From the NCBI GenBank assembly GCA_900313015.1, contig OMPR01000009.1:62001-126000 (forward strand): DNA of 64,000 nucleotides, read 5' to 3'. Below the pieces are notes generated by a model, which did no database searches, was not told the origin of the DNA, and saw only the letters and a program-made list of their open reading frames with translations. This document shows, one piece after another, positions 27,554 through 36,183 of the stretch (the stretch's first letter is position 1; each line of letters starts with the position of its first letter). A program made the position numbers and the translations under genes. The DNA comes from Rhodobacteraceae bacterium EL53. Lineage in GTDB: Bacteria; Pseudomonadota; Alphaproteobacteria; Rhodobacterales; Rhodobacteraceae.

Positions 27554-28498
27554 TTAGGGCGTTGTTGTCACGCCATCTGCTTTATGAAAAACGGCCTGAA
27601 GTTCTTGCAACTCTTGGCTGAGACTTTGGGCGAAGCTTGTCGCTAAGGTCGATGGTGGGCGATGGGCGGGCTGTAGAATGGAAACGGCCAAGACGACACT
27701 GGGTCGAAATGGTCTAAACACAACGGTTCGAGGTTTGGCGTGACCCTTAATATAGCCTGCGGCTGTGATCGGATCGCAGATGCAATAGCACAGGCTATTT
27801 TCAACCAATGTCATTGCCGGTTGAAAACTGCGCAGCTCAAATCTCTGAAAGAAAACGGATTTTTGCTCTTCAAACGCTCTCATTGTTTCGATGAGGTTTT
27901 GATGCCCGTCTTGCAACGCCGCCATTGGTCGTCCATCCAAATCAGCTGCCGTAACTTCATCTTTTGCTGCAAGTGGATCATCGGCGGGTAAGGCACAAAC
28001 ACAGGATAGCCGGAAATCTTCAGTATCCAAAGACCCCGAAACCGCGGGCGTTTCTGAAAGACCAATGTCGTACTGTTGCGATGAAATCCATTCTTCGATC
28101 ACCGAAGAGGCCCGCATCATGAGCGAGACTTTGACGTCCGGCTTGTCGTGTAAAAACTCAGCAACTAGTTGAGGCATTAAAACGGGTGATGCAGCCGGCA
28201 TGCATGCAATTTTCAGACGTCCTTGTGACAGCTCACCGATTTCACGCATGGTCCGAGTTGAAAGAGATAATCGGTCTAGAATGGCTTCGGCTTCCGTAAT
28301 GAAATATCGCGCCTCGGGGGTTGGAACCATTTTCCCACGCTGGCGGCGAAACAAAGACAGACCTAATTCGGCTTCCAAATTGGCGATCAGCGCACTGGCT
28401 GCGGGTTGCGTTCGGCCAAGGATTCGCGCCGCCTCGGAAACTGATCCTGTGCGCATGACCTCTCTGAAGGCCTGAAGCTGTCGAAAGCTGAGGTTCAT
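27554..28498 (-). CDS. LysR-family transcriptional regulator
   Basis: A 314-residue LysR regulator: winged helix-turn-helix at about residues 2-60 (LSFRQLQAFREVMRTGSVSE, then RTQPAASALIANLEAELGL) and a periplasmic-binding-protein-like effector domain from about 90. The ATG at 28498 is chosen over an upstream extension because it starts at the family's usual MNLSFRQL position. It is divergent from a TRAP transporter/oxidoreductase operon whose first gene starts 142 nt away; LysR regulators usually control such a divergent neighbour and respond to its substrate. The AT-rich spacer holds the likely binding sites. Confidence 0.88.
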   Translation of the reverse strand: MNLSFRQLQAFREVMRTGSVSEAARILGRTQPAASALIANLEAELGLSLFRRQRGKMVPTPEARYFITEAEAILDRLSLSTRTMREIGELSQGRLKIACMPAASPVLMPQLVAEFLHDKPDVKVSLMMRASSVIEEWISSQQYDIGLSETPAVSGSLDTEDFRLSCVCALPADDPLAAKDEVTAADLDGRPMAALQDGHQNLIETMRAFEEQKSVFFQRFELRSFQPAMTLVENSLCYCICDPITAAGYIKGHAKPRTVVFRPFRPSVVLAVSILQPAHRPPSTLATSFAQSLSQELQELQAVFHKADGVTTTP

Positions 28499-28640
28499 AA
28501 TGATTGTAATTCCATAAAAATTTAGCAAACCATAAGCTTGCTTTATACTTTTATCAATTTAATCGTTTTGACTTAATGGGCTGACCCCGCGACCCTTTGA
28601 TCATCAGCGCAGACGCATTTGCGCTTGTTCGGAGGGGTTC

Positions 28641-29117
28641 ATGACGCGGCTTGCAAACATCCTGTTAACAGTTCTGATCTGCGTTGTTGCGCTGGGTCAG
28701 TTTGTGCAGGTCATCACTAGATATGTACTGGAAATTCCAGTTATGGGGTTAGAGGAAAGTCTCCTTTTCCCGACCTTGTGGCTGTATGTTTTGGGGGCGG
28801 TGAACGCCTCTCGGGAAAACACGCATATCCGCGCCAACGTTCTTGAGATCTTCCTCACAACGGATCGTCACAACCAGATTTTGGCAGCGGTAGGTGAAGT
28901 TATCAGCCTGATCATCGGCGTGTGGCTAACGTACTGGGCTTGGGATTATGCTAAGTATTCGATGCGCGTTTGGCGTGAAAGCCCAACTCTCTATTTGCCG
29001 ACATTTTGGGTCGACGTCTCACTCGTTTTGGGGCTGACCCTGATGATGCTGTTCACCGCAGGTCACCTGATTACCCACCTGCGCACCATTTTTGCAAAGG
29101 ACCGTTTTGATGATTGA
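28641..29117 (+). CDS. TRAP transporter small permease (DctQ type)
   Basis: A 158-residue protein with four predicted membrane helices (about 5-25, 38-58, 80-105, 120-145) and the DctQ feature VITRYVLEIPVMGLEESLLFP, with the family's conserved glutamate. It forms the small membrane subunit of a tripartite ATP-independent periplasmic transporter. It begins the operon and overlaps the large subunit by 8 nt (29110-29117). Confidence 0.85.
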   Translation: MTRLANILLTVLICVVALGQFVQVITRYVLEIPVMGLEESLLFPTLWLYVLGAVNASRENTHIRANVLEIFLTTDRHNQILAAVGEVISLIIGVWLTYWAWDYAKYSMRVWRESPTLYLPTFWVDVSLVLGLTLMMLFTAGHLITHLRTIFAKDRFDD

Positions 29118-30408
29118 AATCGCTCTCCTCGCGGTATTGATCCTTGTTGTCTTGCTGACACTTGGTGTTCCGTTGCCTTACTGTTTTGGTGCTGGCCTGA
29201 TCGTCATGTATTACCTCGGTGATGTTGTGATGAAGGGCAATATGCTTTGGGGTTTCCAGCAATTGGGCAATCCTGTTCTTTTGGCGATCCCCTTGTTTGT
29301 TCTAGCCGGCACGATCATGAGTGTCTCTGGCATTGCCGCGTCGCTGCTCAATTTCGTTAATATCTTCATCGGCCAATTGCGCGGCGGATTGGGTGTTGTT
29401 GCTACAGTATCTTGTGCGCTGATTGGTGCGATTTCCGGATCTGGCCTGACAGGGGTTGCGGCTATCGGCCCCTTGTTGATCCCTGAGATGGAAAAGCAAG
29501 GGTACCCTCGTGAATACGCGACGGCTTTGATTGCCAATGCATCTCTGCTGGGGCTGCTGATCCCTCCATCTGTCACGATGATTGTTTATGGCTGGGTCAC
29601 AGACACATCAATCCTGGCGTGTTTTCTGGCAACGCTGGGGCCCGGCTTGTTGATCATGCTTAGCTTTTCGATCGTCAACATTCGAATGGCCCGCAAGTTT
29701 CCGTTGAACCTGAATGAACCCCTTAAAGGTGCCGAGTTCGTGGCCGAAGCTACGAGCCGGGGGTTCAAAGCGACACCTGCTTTGTTGATGCCTGTGATCA
29801 TTCTCGGCGGGATCTATGGTGGTATCATGACACCAACCGAAGCCGCGGCTGTGGCCGTGATCTATGCCATCCCGGTTGGGTTTTTGATTTATCGCGGACT
29901 GGACGTGAAAACGTTTCTTGGGGCAGGGCGCGAAGCAGCGACTTCGGTCGGTGCGATCATGTTGATGATCCTGTTCTCGATGATCTTGAGCCAGATGTTT
30001 GTGCTGGAGAGTATCCCGCAAGCTTTGGTTGAAGCGATTTTCTCTATCACAGACAACAAGATGATCTTGCTGATCCTGATCAATGTCCTGTTGTTTCTGG
30101 TTGGCATGGTCGTAAACGATGTCACCGCCATCATTTTGATTGCCCCACTCTTGCTGCCCTTGATGCATGCCATCGGTGTTAGCCCAGTCCAGTTCGCTGC
30201 GATCATGGGGGTTAATACAGCAATGGGAGGCGTGACCCCGCCATATGCATCGATCCTGTATCTAGGTGCTCGTATCGGCAAGGTCCCGGTTACCAAAGTG
30301 ATCCGCCCTGCCATGACGTTGATCTTGCTAGGGTATCTGCCTGTTGTTTTTCTGACCAGTTTTTGGCCGGACCTGTCGCTCGGGCTGCCTCGGTTCTTTG
30401 GCTACTAA
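29110..30408 (+). CDS. TRAP transporter large permease (DctM type)
   Basis: A 432-residue polytopic membrane protein with about 12 helices, carrying the DctM signatures GAISGSGLTGVAAIGPLLIPEM (about 108-129), LLGLLIPPSVTMIVYGW (about 140) and TPTEAAAVAVIYAIP (about 245). It is the sodium-coupled channel-forming subunit of the TRAP carrier. The ATG at 29110, inside the end of the small permease gene, is taken as the start; the longer frame at 29092 is less likely. The binding-protein gene follows after 53 nt. Confidence 0.9.
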   Translation: MIEIALLAVLILVVLLTLGVPLPYCFGAGLIVMYYLGDVVMKGNMLWGFQQLGNPVLLAIPLFVLAGTIMSVSGIAASLLNFVNIFIGQLRGGLGVVATVSCALIGAISGSGLTGVAAIGPLLIPEMEKQGYPREYATALIANASLLGLLIPPSVTMIVYGWVTDTSILACFLATLGPGLLIMLSFSIVNIRMARKFPLNLNEPLKGAEFVAEATSRGFKATPALLMPVIILGGIYGGIMTPTEAAAVAVIYAIPVGFLIYRGLDVKTFLGAGREAATSVGAIMLMILFSMILSQMFVLESIPQALVEAIFSITDNKMILLILINVLLFLVGMVVNDVTAIILIAPLLLPLMHAIGVSPVQFAAIMGVNTAMGGVTPPYASILYLGARIGKVPVTKVIRPAMTLILLGYLPVVFLTSFWPDLSLGLPRFFGY

Positions 30409-30461
30409 CCCTCCCCACCACTCACACACATCATCTCAAACACTCTAGGAGGAGACCAAAA

Positions 30462-31454
30462 ATGATGAACTTTCTGAAATCAACTTGTCTTGCAGCAACT
30501 GTCGTTGCGACAGCGGGTATTGCTGCGGCTGATACGCTCAAACTGAGCCACATTCGCCCTCAAGGCGCGACCATCGACAATGAGCTGAGGGCTTTTGCGG
30601 AAAACGTATCTACAGCCACTAGAGGTTCGCTGGATCTGAAGCTGTTTCCGGCTTCTGCACTTGGGGACTATACATCGGTACAGGAACGCATTTCAGTTGG
30701 TGCGATTGACATGGCTGTACAACCTGCTGCCACCGCTGTGGATCGGCGTATGCAGATCAGCGCATTTCCTTATGTGGCAGCAAACTGGGTAGAAGCCAAA
30801 AATATCTATGGTCCCGGTGGCGCAATTCACGGCGCGATGAAAGATTTGTATTCCAAGCAAGACATTACCATGCTGGCGGCGTATCCCGTGTATTTTGGTG
30901 GTGTTGCCCTGCACACCGATCCAGTGTCTCCTGGCGACCCGCTCGCGGCCAAAGGCATTAAGGTGCGCGTGCCCGGCATTAAGAGCTTCCAGTTGACGGC
31001 AGACGCGTTGGGTTACATCTCTTCGCCGATACCGTTTTCAGAAGCCTTTACAGCAGTTCAAACCGGAGTAGTTGATGGTGTCGTGGGGTCTGGTGCCGAG
31101 GGATATTATGCGTCTTTTCGAGATGTCACCACAGCCTATGTGCCTGTGAATACTCACTTTGAGGTTTGGTACATGATCGTAAACTCAGGTGCATTAGCTG
31201 ACCTGAGCAATGGTGATCGTGAGGCTTTGGAAGCCGCTGCGTTGGAGTTCGAAGCAAAACGTTGGACCACAGCTGAATCGGATCAAGGCGCCTTTGAACA
31301 AAAGCTTGCTGATAACGGTGCCACAATCGTGAAGCTGAGCGATGCAGAACTTGCCGCAACAGCTGATCACGTACGCGCGCAAGTCTGGCCGCAGGTCTTG
31401 GCCGACGTAGGGCAGGATTGGGGGCATTCCATTCTAGACCAGATCGCGCAATAG
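30462..31454 (+). CDS. TRAP transporter substrate-binding protein (DctP type)
   Basis: A 330-residue periplasmic binding protein with a signal peptide (about residues 1-23, ending IAAADTLKL) and DctP-family blocks: RGSLDLKLFPASALGDY near 57 and the substrate-carboxylate arginine region KGIKVRVPGIKSFQLTADAL near 170. AGGAGGAGA sits 8 nt before the ATG. The ligand is unknown; neighbouring oxidases suggest an organic acid with an amino or imino group. A stem-loop follows between this gene and the next. Confidence 0.88.
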   Translation: MMNFLKSTCLAATVVATAGIAAADTLKLSHIRPQGATIDNELRAFAENVSTATRGSLDLKLFPASALGDYTSVQERISVGAIDMAVQPAATAVDRRMQISAFPYVAANWVEAKNIYGPGGAIHGAMKDLYSKQDITMLAAYPVYFGGVALHTDPVSPGDPLAAKGIKVRVPGIKSFQLTADALGYISSPIPFSEAFTAVQTGVVDGVVGSGAEGYYASFRDVTTAYVPVNTHFEVWYMIVNSGALADLSNGDREALEAAALEFEAKRWTTAESDQGAFEQKLADNGATIVKLSDAELAATADHVRAQVWPQVLADVGQDWGHSILDQIAQ

Positions 31455-31479
31455 CTCCTCCCCTGATGCGTGATACTGG

Positions 31480-31509
31480 ACAGGGCGGCCATCTCTTGGG
31501 TCGCCCTGT
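31480..31509 (+). other. Stem-loop between TRAP binding protein and oxidase genes
   Basis: ACAGGGCG (31480-31487) pairs with CGCCCTGT (31502-31509), loop of 14. There is no T-run, so it is more likely a transcript-stabilising or partial attenuation element than a full terminator. Such hairpins commonly raise the amount of binding-protein mRNA relative to downstream genes. Confidence 0.45.
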
Positions 31510-31539
31510 TCATCTAACATTATCAAGGATGCTTCGTTC

Positions 31540-31851
31540 ATGTTCAGGTCGCTTCGGCTTTCGCCCGAGAAAACTGTTTCCGTGACCGTAAACGGTCAAA
31601 AAATATCTGCACCCGAAGGGCAAACTGTCTGGGCAACGATGGCTTTGTGTGGAGAAACCATGACACGTCAGGCCGCTATTTCTGGTGAGGCGCGTAGCGC
31701 TTATTGTGCGATGGGTGTTTGCTTTGAGTGTTTGGTTGAAATTGACGGTATGGCAAATCAGCAAGCCTGTTTGCGGCGCGCTCGAGAGGGCATGAACATC
31801 GAAACACAAAATCTCACCATCCGGTCCGAGGCATCAACTGATGATCTATGA
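31540..31851 (+). CDS. Small 2Fe-2S subunit of an amino-acid/opine oxidase
   Basis: A 103-residue Fer2_4-type ferredoxin domain. Four cysteines are arranged as in the family: CAMGVCFEC near 56-64 and QACL near 76. In related enzymes (hydrogen cyanide synthase HcnA, opine and hydroxyproline oxidases) this is the small electron-transfer subunit that works with two FAD subunits, both encoded next. The stop overlaps the start of the following gene (31841) by 11 nt. Confidence 0.8.
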   Translation: MFRSLRLSPEKTVSVTVNGQKISAPEGQTVWATMALCGETMTRQAAISGEARSAYCAMGVCFECLVEIDGMANQQACLRRAREGMNIETQNLTIRSEASTDDL

Positions 31852-33247
31852 TTGCGCTATTGTCGGAGGTGGCCCTGCCGGGATGAACGCTGCCATCTTG
31901 TTGGCTGAGGCCGGTGTCCGTGTTGTGATCATGGATCGAGCTGCGCGGGCGGGTGGGCAGGTCTATCGTTCTGCAGCGGACAGTGTTTTGCCGAGGCCAG
32001 AAGCACTGGGCCTAGATTACACCGAAGGCGTTGCGCTGATCACTGCGTTCGAGTCTTGCGCAGCAACCCACATCGCAGCGGCAGACGTCTGGCACATCGG
32101 TGAAGACGGCATGATATTTTATTCCCTAAATGGCACAACGCGGCAGTTGCAGGCACGTGAAATTCTGTTGTGTCCCGGTGCAATTGAGAGGCCGATGCCA
32201 ATTCCAGGCTGGACATTGCCGGGGGTTATGACCGCAGGCGCGGCTCAGGTGATGCTAAAGTCAGATGCCGTTGTTGCCGAAAAAGCAATTTTTGCGGGAT
32301 CCGGCCCCTTACTCTACCTTATCGTTGCGCAATACCTTCGGCTTGGGGTCAAAGTTGCTGGCGTTATAGATACAACGCCCAAAGCGAACTATCTCGCCGC
32401 TCTTCCCGGTGGTGCAGCTGCGCTGAGGTCTTGGCCGATGCTGCGCAAGGGTTTGAACCTGATGCGCGAAATATCTAATTCTGGGGTGCCGGTATTCAAA
32501 GCCGCGACAAACCTTTCAATATTGGGAAAAACAGCCGCCACAGGCCTTGCATTCGAATGCAACGGAGCTCAGGAAATTCAGGCGGAAACAGTATTTCTGC
32601 ATCATGGTGTCATTCCTCATTCAAACATGTCTCGATCACTGGGTCTTGAGCACCTTTGGAACGAAGCGCAGCAGTGTTGGCAAGTGAAGACGGATTCATG
32701 GGGGCAGAGCTCAATCCCGCATATAGCTGTCGCTGGGGATGGGGCTGGGATCATTGGTGCAGATGGTGCCCAATGCGCCGGGCGGCTTGCGGCCTTTAAC
32801 ATTTTGTATCGGCTGAATGTATTTTCGCTGAGTGAACGAGACCAACGTGCGCGCGAAGATCAATCTAAGCTAATTGGGATGACACCCTTTCGGGCATTCA
32901 TTGATCGCCTGTATCAGCCTGTCGAAGAGCTGAGACTTCCTAAAGATCCAGAGACCCTCGTCTGTCGGTGCGAAGAACAGCGGTTAAAGGATCTACGCGC
33001 TGGTTATGAAGCAGGAGCGCGCGACCCAAATGCTCTAAAATCTCTGACCAGGTGTGGCATGGGGCCCTGCCAAGGGCGACAATGCGGGCCTATCGTCAGT
33101 TCGCTGTTGGCGCGCTGGCGTCAAGAACCAGAAGAGGCTGTTGGTTATTACCGTTTGCGCAGTCCGCAACGCTTGCTGAGTTTGGCGGAGTTTAGCCGTT
33201 TTCAGAATAATGATGAAACTGGAACCGGGGCAGAGGTGTCGGGATGA
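31841..33247 (+). CDS. FAD-dependent oxidoreductase, OoxA/HcnB-like subunit with BFD-type cluster
   Basis: A 468-residue flavoprotein with an N-terminal Rossmann FAD motif (VGGGPAGMNAAILLAEAG, about 8-25), a second dinucleotide motif (FAGSGPLLYLIVAQ, about 150) and a C-terminal BFD-like cluster domain with CRCEEQ near 378 and CGMGPCQGRQCG near 402. This layout is that of the alpha subunit of HcnABC, nopaline/octopine oxidases and D-hydroxyproline dehydrogenases. It would accept electrons from the DAO-type subunit encoded next (4-nt overlap, 33244). Which amine is oxidised is not shown by the sequence. Confidence 0.82.
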   Translation: MIYDCAIVGGGPAGMNAAILLAEAGVRVVIMDRAARAGGQVYRSAADSVLPRPEALGLDYTEGVALITAFESCAATHIAAADVWHIGEDGMIFYSLNGTTRQLQAREILLCPGAIERPMPIPGWTLPGVMTAGAAQVMLKSDAVVAEKAIFAGSGPLLYLIVAQYLRLGVKVAGVIDTTPKANYLAALPGGAAALRSWPMLRKGLNLMREISNSGVPVFKAATNLSILGKTAATGLAFECNGAQEIQAETVFLHHGVIPHSNMSRSLGLEHLWNEAQQCWQVKTDSWGQSSIPHIAVAGDGAGIIGADGAQCAGRLAAFNILYRLNVFSLSERDQRAREDQSKLIGMTPFRAFIDRLYQPVEELRLPKDPETLVCRCEEQRLKDLRAGYEAGARDPNALKSLTRCGMGPCQGRQCGPIVSSLLARWRQEPEEAVGYYRLRSPQRLLSLAEFSRFQNNDETGTGAEVSG

Positions 33248-34359
33248 ATGCGGATGTAATGATCATTGGTGGCGGCATTCAGGGTTGTTCAACTGCTTAC
33301 CACCTAGCGTTGCAGGGCGTTTCTGCCATCGTGATTGAAAAAGATTACATCGCGCGACATGCATCGGGCGTGAATGCCGGGGGTGTTCGGCTGTTGGGAC
33401 GGGACATGGCGGAGATACCAATGTCAAAAGCCTCAATGGAGATGTGGAAGACACTGGACGAAACGCTTAAGTTTGAGACAGGATTCCGTAGACGAACATT
33501 GGTAAATGTGGCGGCAGATGGGGCAGACATCGCGATGCTGCAATCGCGCCAAACAGTTATGCAAAAGGCCGGCTACTTCCACGAACATCTTCTGGATCAG
33601 TCGCAACTGCGTGAGGTTTTGCCTCATGTGCACTCTTCTTGTGTTGGGGGCGTGACGTCTGAACTTGATGGATATGCGTTGCCCTATCAGGCGACAATGG
33701 CATTTCGTCAGGCAGCAATGCAGTATGGTGCCCGCTTTGTCGAAGGAGAGGTGCTCTCTTCGCTTCGTCATGTAGGTCCTGTTTGGATTGGGCGAACGCA
33801 AACAACGACCTATGAAGCGGGTGCGGTTATCAATTGCGCGGGTGCCTGGGGTGATAAGGTTGCGATGCGAATTGGAGATTATGTCCCACTTAGTTTTGCT
33901 GCACCAATGTTGATGATCACGGCACGTCTGCCTCATTTTGCAAAGCCAGTGGTTGGGGCTGTAAGTCGCCAGCTGAGCTTTAAGCAGTTTGAAAACGGAA
34001 CGGTTTTGATTGGCGGTGGGGCCAAGGGGTATGTAGATCGCGATCAAAACACAACCCGCCTAGACTATTCAAAGCTGGCTTCCGCGGCAAAAACAGCGAT
34101 TGAGTTTTTCCCGATTATGGCGAGTGCGTCGATTAACCGGATGTGGGCCGGAATTGAGGGATACATGCCGGACAATCTCCCAGTGATTGGGCCGGCCGTG
34201 AATGCACAGAATGCCTTTCATGCCTTTGGGTTCTCAGCGCACGGTTTCCAACTGGGACCAATTGTCGGAAAAGTGCTGGCCGATCTGGTCTTAAGCGGAA
34301 AAACCGACTTTGATCTCAAGGCCTTTCGAATAGATCGCTATGAACGAAAAGTACTCTGA
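33244..34359 (+). CDS. FAD-dependent amino-acid/opine oxidase, OoxB/HcnC-like subunit (DAO family)
   Basis: A 371-residue DAO-superfamily flavoenzyme. The FAD motif is IIGGGIQGCSTAYHLALQG (about 7-25), followed by EKDYIARHASGVNAGGVRL (about 34-52); the C-terminal FAD contact is HAFGFSAHGFQLGPIVGK (about 335). It would be the substrate-oxidising subunit, converting a secondary or primary amine to an imine. It overlaps the BFD subunit by 4 nt, and RidA lies just downstream, consistent with imine hydrolysis. The subunit set resembles opine oxidases of agrobacteria; sarcosine, D-amino acids or proline analogues are alternatives. Confidence 0.82.
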   Translation: MNADVMIIGGGIQGCSTAYHLALQGVSAIVIEKDYIARHASGVNAGGVRLLGRDMAEIPMSKASMEMWKTLDETLKFETGFRRRTLVNVAADGADIAMLQSRQTVMQKAGYFHEHLLDQSQLREVLPHVHSSCVGGVTSELDGYALPYQATMAFRQAAMQYGARFVEGEVLSSLRHVGPVWIGRTQTTTYEAGAVINCAGAWGDKVAMRIGDYVPLSFAAPMLMITARLPHFAKPVVGAVSRQLSFKQFENGTVLIGGGAKGYVDRDQNTTRLDYSKLASAAKTAIEFFPIMASASINRMWAGIEGYMPDNLPVIGPAVNAQNAFHAFGFSAHGFQLGPIVGKVLADLVLSGKTDFDLKAFRIDRYERKVL

Positions 34360-34378
34360 ACAAAAAATGGAGCAGACT

Positions 34379-34726
34379 ATGACAATAACACGTATCGAGA
34401 CCGGCGCTCGGATGAGCAAGATCGTAAAGCACAACGGTGTGGCCTATCTATGTGGGCAAGTTGGCGCTGGCGAGTCTGTCGCAGATCAAACAAAAGATTG
34501 CCTGTCTCGCGTCGAGGCATTGTTGACCACCGCTGGGTCTTCGAATGAGCAAATCTTACAAGCTATCGTTTGGCTCGCGGATATGGATGATTTTGCAGAA
34601 ATGAACGCTGTCTGGGACGCTTGGGTTCCAAAGGGTGCAGCACCTGCGCGCGCATGTGGTGAGGCAAAGCTTGCGAGACCTGAATTGAAAGTAGAGATTA
34701 TCGTAACGGCTGCTTTCGATGTTTAA
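34379..34726 (+). CDS. RidA-family enamine/imine deaminase
   Basis: A 115-residue YjgF/RidA protein with the conserved arginine and surrounding ARACGEAKLARPELKVEII motif near 92-110. RidA proteins hydrolyse reactive 2-aminoacrylate and other imines or enamines to ketoacids and ammonia. The ATG at 34379 (GGAG 7 nt upstream) is preferred over in-frame ATG codons at 34340 and 34367. Placed last in the oxidase operon (20 nt after it), it probably clears the imine product. Confidence 0.85.
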   Translation: MTITRIETGARMSKIVKHNGVAYLCGQVGAGESVADQTKDCLSRVEALLTTAGSSNEQILQAIVWLADMDDFAEMNAVWDAWVPKGAAPARACGEAKLARPELKVEIIVTAAFDV

Positions 34727-35109
34727 CAAGATTTCCTGGTATTTTTTGGCCGCGGTCCTTCAGGTTTTTGGCTAAAGCAGGGGGCCTTTTCAGCTTGTGT
34801 GTCAGCCCTTGTAATAGCCTAACCTGAAGGGGTTGGATCTTTTCAATCAGGAAAACGAGTAGTGATAGCTTATGTTAAACAACGCGTTGAGGTGTTCAGT
34901 TGATGAGATCTCGGTTTGCCTCCCGCTTTCTCACGATCTTTGCTTAGGCAGCTCGCTCCTCATTGGTTAAGCGAGGCACATCTCATTTATCGTGCAAGAA
35001 CTGGTGACGGAACCAAAATACCTATGATGGATTTTAGAATGCCGCCAAGACTTAAAAATTTTCCGCTTCTTCTGGTCTTGGCAGCTTCATTGCAGGAGTC
35101 TGCTAAGCC
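34727..35109. other. Gene-free interval with a 10-bp inverted repeat
   Basis: A 383-nt space between converging operons. It contains a perfect 10-bp inverted repeat, CCTTCAGGTT (34757-34766) and AACCTGAAGG (34821-34830), 54 nt apart, and a weaker pair CTCGCT/AGCGAG at 34952-34975. I see no convincing coding frame: an open frame at 34916-35113 has no ribosome-binding site and ends inside the next gene. It may hold terminators, a small RNA, or decayed sequence. Confidence 0.4.
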
Positions 35110-36183
35110 TTAGTGGTTGTTCGAGTTTGCTGAAGATCTTAGGAGCATTCCGAAAAGATCGCGAGGGTTGTCAGGATCTGCGAGCAAGTCCAATGCGTGA
35201 AACAGCCCTGTCGTTTCCAGTTGATCGCGAACATAACGCAAGGCGCTGAAATCTTCGATCGCGAACCCAACACTGTCAAACAGGGTGATCTGGGTCTCTG
35301 AAGTCCGGCCAGCAACTTTTCCTGAAATGACCTTCCAAAATTCTGTGACTTCGTGATCGTCTGCCAATTGTTGAATTTCACCTTCGATACGTGTCTGAGG
35401 GGGATATTCTACAAAAATGTCAGAACGATGCAGGATGGCCTCGGCCAATTCTGTTTTGCCGGGGCAATCGCCACCAATGGCATTGATGTGAACCCCACTA
35501 CCTACCATGTTGTCGCTCAGAATCGTTGCGCATTGTTTGTCGGCTGTGCAAGTCGTCAAAATCTGCGCACCTTGAATTGCTTCTTCAGGAGTGGTGCAGC
35601 TAACGACTGTCAGCCCCTGACCAGCCAGGTTGGCCGCACATTTAGCAGTTGCAGCAGGATCTTTGTCGTAGAGCCTTACGGTTTTCAAACCACAGATTGC
35701 CTTCATCGCCAGAGTTTGGAATTCGGATTGGGCTCCGTTTCCGATCATGGCCATCGTATCCGCCCCTTTGGGGGCAAGATGTTTGGCAACAAGGGCTGAG
35801 GTCGCCGCTGTGCGCAGCGCTGTCAGCAAAGTCATTTCGCTGAGCAAAACGGGATAGCCGGTCGCGACATCAGCCAGTAGGCCAAATGCTGTTACTGTTT
35901 GCAGCCCTTCTTTGGTGTTTTTGGGGTGACCATTGACGTATTTGAACCCATAAACTTCACCGTCAGAGGTTGGCATCAGCTCAATCACGCCCTCGGCAGA
36001 ATGGCTGGCGACGCGCGGCGTTTTGTCGAACAGATCCCAACGCAAAAAGTCAGCTTCGATGTATGTCGCGATCCCTGTCAGCATCTGTTCGATTCCGATG
36101 CGATGAACGAGTTGCATCATATGATCGACTGACACAAACGGAACCAAAGCTTTGTCGGAGGGAGAAAGGGATGTGTGGGTCAT
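35110..36183 (-). CDS. ocd: Ornithine cyclodeaminase
   Basis: A 357-residue member of the OCD/mu-crystallin family, which converts L-ornithine to L-proline and ammonia with NAD. Diagnostic stretches are LLSEMTLLTALRTAATSALVAKHLAPKGADT (about 113-143), the NAD motif AMIGNGAQSEFQ and the catalytic-Asp block VHINAIGGDCPGKTELAEAIL (about 230). Length is typical of true OCDs rather than the shorter mu-crystallin relatives. It is the last gene of an arginase-ctlX-ocd operon with 4-nt overlaps, completing a route from arginine or citrulline to proline. Confidence 0.9.
   Translation of the reverse strand: MTHTSLSPSDKALVPFVSVDHMMQLVHRIGIEQMLTGIATYIEADFLRWDLFDKTPRVASHSAEGVIELMPTSDGEVYGFKYVNGHPKNTKEGLQTVTAFGLLADVATGYPVLLSEMTLLTALRTAATSALVAKHLAPKGADTMAMIGNGAQSEFQTLAMKAICGLKTVRLYDKDPAATAKCAANLAGQGLTVVSCTTPEEAIQGAQILTTCTADKQCATILSDNMVGSGVHINAIGGDCPGKTELAEAILHRSDIFVEYPPQTRIEGEIQQLADDHEVTEFWKVISGKVAGRTSETQITLFDSVGFAIEDFSALRYVRDQLETTGLFHALDLLADPDNPRDLFGMLLRSSANSNNH

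Noticed and set aside
34916-35113. 65-codon plus-strand frame before ornithine cyclodeaminase
   Set aside because: No ribosome-binding site, no family, and it ends over the last codons of the opposite gene.
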